Shown: piece by piece, positions 58,969 through 64,000 of the stretch
How the letters are laid out: each line of letters starts with the position of its first letter
Position numbering within the stretch: position 1 is the first letter of the stretch
Assembly: GCA_023404955.1 (NCBI GenBank)
Contig: JAEXZY010000008.1
Location: 62,001-126,000, forward strand
Direction of reading: 5' to 3'
Length of the DNA stretch: 64,000 bases
From: Actinomycetes bacterium
GTDB lineage: Bacteria; Actinomycetota; Actinomycetes; Mycobacteriales; Mycobacteriaceae
Notes under the pieces: generated by a model
The model's database searches: none
Told to the model about the DNA's origin: nothing
Seen by the model: the letters and a program-made list of their open reading frames with translations, nothing else
Position numbers and translations under genes: made by a program

Positions 58969-60495
58969 CACCACCCAGGCGGCGGTGTCCGGTGGCAGCG
59001 CACCGTCGGCGAGGGGGCCGCTGGTCAGCAGCACCTCACCGGCGGGCAGCCGCAACGGTGCGTCGCCGGTGTTGACCACGCAGATCAGTCCGCCGGGCGT
59101 GCGAAACGTCGACTCGCCGATCCATTCCACCGAGGCGCCGGAGAACTCCGGTCGGGTGGTGCGCAACGTGATCGCGCGCCGGTAGAGCTCCAGCGTCGAC
59201 GACGGATCACCGGACTGCGCCTGCACGGTCAGCGACTCCCAGCCGTCGGGCATCGGCAACCAGGTATCCGCAATGTCGGAAAACCCGTAGGGCGGGCGGG
59301 AGCCGCTCCACGGTATCGGCACGCGGCAACCGTCGCGCCCCCGCTCGCTGCGTCCCGAGCGCTCCCAGACCGGGTCCTGGAGCACCTCGTCGGGCAGGTC
59401 CACATTCGGCAGGCCGAGTTCAGCACCGTTGTAGACGAACACCGAGCCGGGCAACGCCAGCGTCACCAGTGCCATCGCCCGCGCCCGGGCCAGTCCCGAG
59501 GTGCCGTCGCCGTAGCGCGAGACCTCGCGCACCACATCGTGATTCGACAGCGTCCAGGTCGGCGGTGCGTCGGCCAGTGCGGCTGCGGCGAGCGAGTTGT
59601 CGATGGCCGAACGTACCGCGTCGGCGGTGAAATCGGCCTGTACGAGCTGGAAGTTGAAACCGAGGTGCAGTTCGTCGGACCGCAGGTACTTGGCGAACTG
59701 CTCGTTGCCGTGCACCCAGATCTCGCCGACGGTCACCGCATCCGGATAGTCGTCGAGCACCCCGCGGATGAACCGGTGGATATCGTGCACCGCCTCGTCG
59801 TCGAACCGCGGGTCGTCGGCCTTGTTGCGCAGCAACCGATTCTCGGTCAGGTCCATATCCGGCAGGTCGGCCGGTTTGGCCATCCCGTGCGCCACGTCTA
59901 TGCGGAACCCGTCGACGCCGCGGTCCAGCCAGAACCGCAGTGTCGCCTCGATATCGGCGAACACCTCGGGGTGCTCCCAGTTCAGATCAGGCTGGGCCGA
60001 GTCGAACAGATGCAGGTACCACTGCCCGTCGGGCACCCGGGTCCAGGCCGGACCGCCGAAGATCGACACCCAGTTGTTGGGTGGTGACGCACCATCGGCT
60101 CCGGTGCCGTCGCGGAAGATGAACCGGTCGCGCCGGGACGGATCGGCCAATGCCTCGACGAACCACGGATGTGCCGAGCTGACGTGGTTGGGCACCAGAT
60201 CCATGGTCACCCGGATACCGCGACCATGGGCCGCCGCCACCAACTTGTCCAGTGCGGTCAGGTCACCGAAGAGCGGATCGATATCGCGCGGATCGGACAC
60301 GTCGTACCCGTGGTCGGCCATCGGCGAGACCATCACCGGGTTGAGCCACAGCGCCTGTACGCCGAGCGCGGCGAGGTAGTCCATCCGGGCGGTGATGCCG
60401 TCGAGATCACCGACCCCGTCGCCATTGCTGTCGGCGAACGACCGTGGGTAGATCTGATAGAACACCGCCCGCGACCACCATTTGGTGCTGCCCAT
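58966..60495 (-). CDS. aglA: Alpha-glucosidase, GH13 family (AglA)
   Basis: A 509-residue GH13 enzyme that hydrolyses alpha-1,4 or alpha-1,6 glucosides (oligo-1,6-glucosidase/maltase type). Conserved regions: YQIYPRSFADSNGDGVGDL at the N-terminus, DLVPNHVS, nucleophile Asp200 in GFRIDVAHGM, acid/base Glu258 in VTVGEIWVH, and Asp320 in LSNHDV. No signal peptide, so it acts in the cytosol, perhaps in trehalose or maltodextrin turnover. It matches Rv2471. Its ATG overlaps the glbO stop by 1 nt (TGATG), so it is coupled to glbO. Confidence 0.94.
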   Translation of the reverse strand: MGSTKWWSRAVFYQIYPRSFADSNGDGVGDLDGITARMDYLAALGVQALWLNPVMVSPMADHGYDVSDPRDIDPLFGDLTALDKLVAAAHGRGIRVTMDLVPNHVSSAHPWFVEALADPSRRDRFIFRDGTGADGASPPNNWVSIFGGPAWTRVPDGQWYLHLFDSAQPDLNWEHPEVFADIEATLRFWLDRGVDGFRIDVAHGMAKPADLPDMDLTENRLLRNKADDPRFDDEAVHDIHRFIRGVLDDYPDAVTVGEIWVHGNEQFAKYLRSDELHLGFNFQLVQADFTADAVRSAIDNSLAAAALADAPPTWTLSNHDVVREVSRYGDGTSGLARARAMALVTLALPGSVFVYNGAELGLPNVDLPDEVLQDPVWERSGRSERGRDGCRVPIPWSGSRPPYGFSDIADTWLPMPDGWESLTVQAQSGDPSSTLELYRRAITLRTTRPEFSGASVEWIGESTFRTPGGLICVVNTGDAPLRLPAGEVLLTSGPLADGALPPDTAAWVV

Positions 60496-60899
60496 CAGAA
60501 CGCTGAGTTCACCATCGAGTCGGCGGCCATCTGGAAGTAGTCCAGCAGCGCCTTGCGGTGCCGGTCGTCCAGGGTTTGTGCGTCGATCGAGGCCACGGCG
60601 GTGTGCATACAGCGCAGCCAGGCGTCGCGCTCAAGGAAGCCGATCCGGAACGGTGCATGGCGCATCCGCAGCCGCGGGTGGCCGCGCTGATCGGAGTAGG
60701 TCCGCGGCCCGCCCCAGTACTGCTCAAGGAACAGCCGCAGCCGTTCCTCGGCACCGTCGATATCGTCCTCGGGATAGAGCGGGAGCAGGATTTCGTCCTC
60801 GCGCACCAGTTCGTAGAACTTGGCCACGATCGCGGTGAACGTCTCGTGGCCACCGACGTCGTCGTAGAACGAATGCTGCGGCTGGGTCACCGCACCCAT
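60495..60899 (-). CDS. glbO: Truncated haemoglobin O (group II)
   Basis: A 134-residue 2/2 haemoglobin that binds O2 tightly and is linked to respiration and reactive-species handling in mycobacteria; counterpart of Rv2470. SFYDDVGGHETFTAIVAKFY begins the fold; FLEQYWGGPRTYS, GHPRLRMRHAPFRI (proximal His in RHAPF) and ERDAWLRCMHTAV with the G8 Trp are nearly identical to the known protein. It is the upstream gene of a two-gene operon with aglA. Confidence 0.95.
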   Translation of the reverse strand: MGAVTQPQHSFYDDVGGHETFTAIVAKFYELVREDEILLPLYPEDDIDGAEERLRLFLEQYWGGPRTYSDQRGHPRLRMRHAPFRIGFLERDAWLRCMHTAVASIDAQTLDDRHRKALLDYFQMAADSMVNSAF

Positions 60900-61052
60900 T
60901 GTTCCCGATCCGGTTCGCGCAGGCTGTGCAGCCCGTCGGTTGGTGCGGCCAACGGGCTGGTCACCGGAAGTTCACCCGACTGACCAGCGAACACCGACGA
61001 AATAGCCGTGCGAGCGGTGACAAATCGTGGTGGACTGTCCTGCGGAGGACGA

Positions 61053-61697
61053 ATGTCGCAGCGCACGAAAAGCCCTGCTCGACGAGCGGGCTACCAGAGC
61101 TCCACGGCCGTGGTCGGTTCTACCGGCGCGCGCGCCCTGCAGGTTGCCGAGGCCGCAACGGCCGTCCATCCCGGTTCGGTGTGGGGTCGGCGTCGGGTCC
61201 TGCTGCTCAACTCCACCTATGAGCCACTGACCGCGCTGCCGATGCGGCGTGCGGTCATCATGCTCATGTGCGGTAAGGCCGATGTCGTGCACGATGACCC
61301 GAGTGGACCCGTCATCCACTCCGCCACGCGCACCATCGTGGTGCCCTCGGTGATCAGGTTGCGGACCTTCGTCCGGGTGCCCTACCGGGCCCGCATCCCC
61401 ATGACCAGGGCGGCGCTGATGCATCGGGACCGGTTCCGATGTGCCTATTGCGGCGGTAAGGCCGATACCGTCGACCATGTCATCCCGCGCAGCCGCGGTG
61501 GCGAGCATTCCTGGGAGAACTGCGTCGCGGCGTGCTCGGCCTGCAACCACCGCAAGGCCGACCGGCTGCTCTCCGAGCTGGGCTGGGCGCTGCGTGCCAT
61601 CCCGATGCCACCCAAGGGGCAGCATTGGCGGCTGCTGTCCTCGGTGAAGGAACTCGATCCGGCCTGGGTGAGATATCTGGGTGAAGGCGCGGCGTGA
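61053..61697 (+). CDS. HNH endonuclease (Rv2469c-like)
   Basis: A 214-residue protein with a basic N-terminus (SQRTKSPARRAGYQ) and a C-terminal HNH module: FRCAYCGGKADTVDHVIPRS, GGEHSWENCVAACSACNHRK. Two CxxC pairs likely bind zinc; DHV, Asn and His are the HNH residues. RRVLLLNSTYEPLTALPMRR is a typical N-terminal segment of this group. Role unknown; single-copy and conserved in mycobacteria by recollection. The ATG follows GGAGG at 61045-61049. Confidence 0.85.
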   Translation: MSQRTKSPARRAGYQSSTAVVGSTGARALQVAEAATAVHPGSVWGRRRVLLLNSTYEPLTALPMRRAVIMLMCGKADVVHDDPSGPVIHSATRTIVVPSVIRLRTFVRVPYRARIPMTRAALMHRDRFRCAYCGGKADTVDHVIPRSRGGEHSWENCVAACSACNHRKADRLLSELGWALRAIPMPPKGQHWRLLSSVKELDPAWVRYLGEGAA

Positions 61698-61710
61698 CCG
61701 AGGCTTGCGC

Positions 61711-61716
61711 TAGGTT
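61711..61716 (+). promoter_or_regulatory. Leaderless -10 element (TAGGTT) for the CtaJ-like gene
   Basis: TAGGTT is followed by 6 nt and the GTG at 61723. An ATG at 61721 overlaps that GTG but is out of frame. Confidence 0.45.
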
Positions 61717-61722
61717 TGGCAT

Positions 61723-61953
61723 GTGAGCACAGCACTTACCCATTCCCTGTTGGGTGGGGTCCCGCTGGTCTTGTTTCTGGTGTTGGCCGCGCTGGCCTAC
61801 CGCCACAAGGGACCGCACCCGAAGTCATACAAACTCGGCGACGAGTGGACCCACGATCCCATCCTGTGGGCCGCCGACGAGCCTGCCGACCATGGCCATG
61901 GCGGCCACGGCGATCACGTGACGGTGGGAGGTGGCGCAAGTGGCAAGTGGTAG
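61723..61953 (+). CDS. Small membrane protein, probable aa3 oxidase subunit CtaJ
   Basis: A 76-residue protein with one N-terminal transmembrane segment (about residues 8-26, LLGGVPLVLFLVLAALAY), then HKGPHPKSYKLGDEWTHDPI and a His-rich end (DHGHGGHGDH). From memory this fits CtaJ, a small subunit of the mycobacterial bc1-aa3 supercomplex, encoded beside the DUF5130 gene; I cannot confirm it here. It overlaps the DUF5130 gene by 14 nt, so the two are co-translated. Confidence 0.6.
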   Translation: MSTALTHSLLGGVPLVLFLVLAALAYRHKGPHPKSYKLGDEWTHDPILWAADEPADHGHGGHGDHVTVGGGASGKW

Positions 61954-62422
61954 CCATACCAACGAGATCGCCAGGACGACGACCGATGTCGACCTGCCCT
62001 ACGGCTACGCGCTGACCAGCAGCGGCCGCATCTCCGGTGTCACCGAACCCGGCGAGCTCTCGGTGCACTACCCGTTCTCGGTCAAGGATCTGGTCGCCCT
62101 GGACAACGCGCTGAAGTACGGATCGCGTTACGCCAAGGCCCGGTTCGCGGTGTTCATCGGTGACCTCGGTGCCGATACCGCGGCCACCGCCCGCGAGATC
62201 CTGGCCAAGGTGCCGACCGCCGACAACGCGGTGCTGCTGGCCGTCTCGCCGAACCAGAAGGCGATCGAGGTCGTCTTTGGTTCCGAGGTCAAGGGCCGCG
62301 GCGCCGAGACCGCCGCACCGCTCGGGATCTCCGCGGCGCTCGGATCGCTGCGCGACGGCAACCTCATCGACGCGCTCGTCAGCGCCGTCAATGTCATGTC
62401 TGCGGCGATCTCGCCGGCCTGA
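61940..62422 (+). CDS. DUF5130 family protein (Rv2468c-like)
   Basis: A 160-residue soluble protein. TDVDLPYGYALTSSGRISGV, LSVHYPFSVKDLVALDNALK and RFAVFIGDLGADTAATAREI are conserved; the fold may be related to TPM-type domains, which is uncertain. I chose the GTG at 61940, 8 nt after GGAGG; a GTG at 61931 is in frame but overlaps that site. Function unknown. It partly overlaps the CtaJ-like gene. A GC-rich hairpin follows the stop. Confidence 0.8.
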   Translation: MASGSHTNEIARTTTDVDLPYGYALTSSGRISGVTEPGELSVHYPFSVKDLVALDNALKYGSRYAKARFAVFIGDLGADTAATAREILAKVPTADNAVLLAVSPNQKAIEVVFGSEVKGRGAETAAPLGISAALGSLRDGNLIDALVSAVNVMSAAISPA

Positions 62423-62434
62423 CCACGCTGTTCG

Positions 62435-62468
62435 ATCGGCCCCGGTGCCCACTGGTACCGGGGCCGAT
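62435..62468. terminator. Bidirectional terminator hairpin
   Basis: A perfect 12-bp stem (62435-62446 with 62457-62468) with a 10-nt loop between the convergent DUF5130 and HNH genes. No T run. Confidence 0.68.
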
Positions 62469-62475
62469 TGCTGTC

Positions 62476-62814
62476 TCAGGCCAGCTGCGCGCGGATGGCG
62501 ACGTAGCGCTCCAGGAACAGTCGCTCGTCGAGTCGCTTGCGCCGCATCCAGCCGGTGACCTCGTCATTGCACTTGCTGGCATTGCATGCGCCGCAGGCGG
62601 GCACCACATTCTCGATCGTGTAGCGCCCGCCGCGCGAGATAGCCATGACGCAATCGCGCTGCAGCGGTCTGCCCGTCACCCCGCAATAGGCGCAGCCGCC
62701 CCAGGCGTCCTGGATCGCCGCCCACTGCGCCGCGGTGAGGTCGTTGACGACGGCCTTGACGCGGCGGGTGCGCCGACGGGCGGCGCGGGCTCTGCGCGAG
62801 TTGCTGACGGCCAC
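62476..62814 (-). CDS. Small HNH endonuclease
   Basis: A 112-residue HNH protein. The basic N-terminus (SNSRRARAARRRTRRVKAVV) is followed by AAIQDAWGGCAYCGVTGRPL, DCVMAISRGGRYTIENVVPA and CGACNASKCNDEV, with CxxC pairs and an N-type motif; the usual DH pair reads DCV, so the metal site may be altered. GTG at 62814 is the most likely start; no earlier in-frame start is reached without entering pepN. It lies 85 nt after pepN on the same strand. I do not recall a counterpart in M. tuberculosis. Confidence 0.68.
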   Translation of the reverse strand: MAVSNSRRARAARRRTRRVKAVVNDLTAAQWAAIQDAWGGCAYCGVTGRPLQRDCVMAISRGGRYTIENVVPACGACNASKCNDEVTGWMRRKRLDERLFLERYVAIRAQLA

Positions 62815-62899
62815 CGGGAAATCATGCGTGGCGAGCGTGCGATAACTCGGGTGCGCGAGCGGCGTGTCGGGCAGCAGACACGCACACTCGCCGGGGGAG

Positions 62900-64000
62900 T
62901 CAGGACGCGTCGAAGGCGCGTGCCTTGAGTGCTCGCTCGACACCGGCCCGACCCTCGAGTACCAGCCTGCGCAGCGCGGGCGGCACATCGTGGCCGGACA
63001 GGAATGCATCCGCCGCGCCAAGCCCACCGGTGCTGATATCCCAGGACGGGTACAGCCCGATCACCACGGTCTGGGCGACCTCGCTGGACCGCCGCTCCCA
63101 CACCCCGGGGATCGAGGCGAAGTACAGGTCGCGGAACCGCGTCAACAGCTCGGCCTGACCGGGTTGCACGAAGCCACCGACGATCGCGCGGGTGGTGATG
63201 TTGGCCAGCGTGTCGTCCTCGATCACGCGCTGCCACGCGGCGTTCTTCACCGACACCTGCGGGCGGGCCGCGGCGGCGGCGGCGGCATTGCGCTTGCCGG
63301 CGGCGGTCGGGTCGTTCTCGGCCTCGGCATCGATGAACGGTGTCTCGGCGCCCTCGGCGTCGATCACCCCGGCGCGCGCCAGGGCGGTGACGATGCGCCA
63401 GCGCAGATCGGTGTCGATCACCAGACCGCTCAGGTTCACCGCCGCGGGCTCGTTGTCGAGCAGGGTGGACAGCACGGCCACATGGTTGGGGGAGAGCACC
63501 GAGGTGGTCAGCGCGTTGACGAACGCCAGCTGATGATCCGAACCGGGTGCCGATTCACGGGCCAGGTCCAGCAGGGCGTCACCGAACGCGGGCCAGCCGT
63601 TCTCCTTGGCCCACTCCGGATCGGCGTAGGAGCCCAGCGCGGTCTGCGCCTGCATCAGCAGACGCTGCGCCACGCCGACCTCGGTCTCGGCATGCACGCC
63701 GGCGATCACCAGCGTCACGAAGTCACGGGCCTTCAGCTCGGCCTCGCGGGTCATCTCCCAGGCCGCCGACCAGGCCAGCGTGCGGGGCAGCGGTTCGGCG
63801 ATATCGGCGATGCGGTTCAGCAGCGTCTGCAGGGATGCCGGGTCCAGCCGCAGCGAGCAGTAGGTCAGGTCATCGTCGTTGACGAGGATGAACTTGCCGC
63901 GCCCGACGCCGATCAACCCGGGGACGTCGGTGGACGGACCCTCGACGTCGAGTTCCTCGCGGTGTACCCGGACGAGCTTGCCCGAATCATCCTCGTCGTA
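62900..64000 (-). CDS. pepN: Aminopeptidase N, C-terminal part (5' end outside window)
   Basis: The last 366 residues of an M1-family zinc aminopeptidase of about 860 residues, counterpart of Rv2467. What is present is the helical C-terminal (ERAP1-like) domain: FILVNDDDLTYCSLRLDPAS, LPRTLAWSAAWEMTREAELK, RWRIVTALARAGVIDAEGAE and VQPGQAELLTRFRDLYFAS. The HEXXH zinc site lies upstream of the window. It acts in the cytosol on peptide N-termini. The frame is open to the window edge. Confidence 0.93.
   Translation of the reverse strand, partial: YDEDDSGKLVRVHREELDVEGPSTDVPGLIGVGRGKFILVNDDDLTYCSLRLDPASLQTLLNRIADIAEPLPRTLAWSAAWEMTREAELKARDFVTLVIAGVHAETEVGVAQRLLMQAQTALGSYADPEWAKENGWPAFGDALLDLARESAPGSDHQLAFVNALTTSVLSPNHVAVLSTLLDNEPAAVNLSGLVIDTDLRWRIVTALARAGVIDAEGAETPFIDAEAENDPTAAGKRNAAAAAAARPQVSVKNAAWQRVIEDDTLANITTRAIVGGFVQPGQAELLTRFRDLYFASIPGVWERRSSEVAQTVVIGLYPSWDISTGGLGAADAFLSGHDVPPALRRLVLEGRAGVERALKARAFDAS

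Overview
This window is chromosomal DNA of a mycobacterium, most likely a non-tuberculous, fast-growing species (Mycolicibacterium type). The evidence is very high GC, a type I fatty acid synthase, a mycolate reductase homologue, L,D-transpeptidase, WS/DGAT and MmpS-like proteins, mycobacterial LexA and SigF motifs, and a gene order that closely follows my memory of Mycobacterium tuberculosis from fas (Rv2524c) to pepN (Rv2467). The species cannot be named from sequence alone. Rv numbers and homologies here are recalled, not searched.

Layout. 1-7467: end of fas, acpS, an M20 peptidase, bcp and a DUF3618 membrane protein. 7468-10486: a 520-bp gap, a hypothetical gene, htpG, a terminator and tRNA-Lys. 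10679-13732: L,D-transpeptidase ldtB, a small membrane protein, an accessory AAA+ ATPase with an AT-rich inverted repeat at its start, and tRNA-His. 13760-18965: orn, a HerA-like ATPase, the mycolate reductase cmrA, an MFS transporter and an MmpS-like membrane protein. 19052-21392: an S9 peptidase and two tiny membrane proteins behind a SigF-type promoter. 21396-32057: a leucine/branched-chain catabolic island. BkaR-type repressor faces accD1-accA1-fadE19-maoC-citE; then, after an inserted small secreted gene and a duplicated citE tail, comes bkdABC. 32064-35666: echA, two acyl-CoA-dehydrogenase-fold proteins and an IclR regulator. 35764-42641: secreted histidine phosphatase, acyl-ACP thioesterase, an SOS-box-controlled DUF222/HNH protein, a methyltransferase and a large exported hydrolase. 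42653-50317: tRNA-Arg, the glycerolipid operon WS/DGAT-plsC-plsB2 and a CopD/CtaG membrane protein. 50481-64000: a second SSB, ettA, NAD-glutamate dehydrogenase, thioesterase, alpha-glucosidase, truncated haemoglobin O, HNH proteins, a probable CtaJ subunit, a DUF5130 protein and the end of pepN.

How genes work together. AcpS activates the carrier domain of FAS-I; CmrA finishes mycolates; thioesterases and PlsB2/PlsC/WS-DGAT route acyl chains to glycerolipids. BkdABC makes isovaleryl-CoA, which FadE19, AccA1/AccD1, the MaoC hydratase and CitE take to acetyl-CoA plus acetoacetate. The fadD35-scoA-scoB genes expected between bkaR and accD1 are absent.

Most notable signals: a recombination scar (94% copy of the citE tail) upstream of bkdA; a lone Orc/Cdc6-like AAA+ ATPase with an inverted repeat over its ribosome binding site; a perfect LexA box 3 nt before a DUF222/HNH gene; at least eleven genes with a TANNNT element 6-8 nt before the start codon (leaderless promoters), including two divergent genes with overlapping -10 elements; a hairpin whose base pairs two convergent stop codons; and a shift in codon style from about position 52,960 on.
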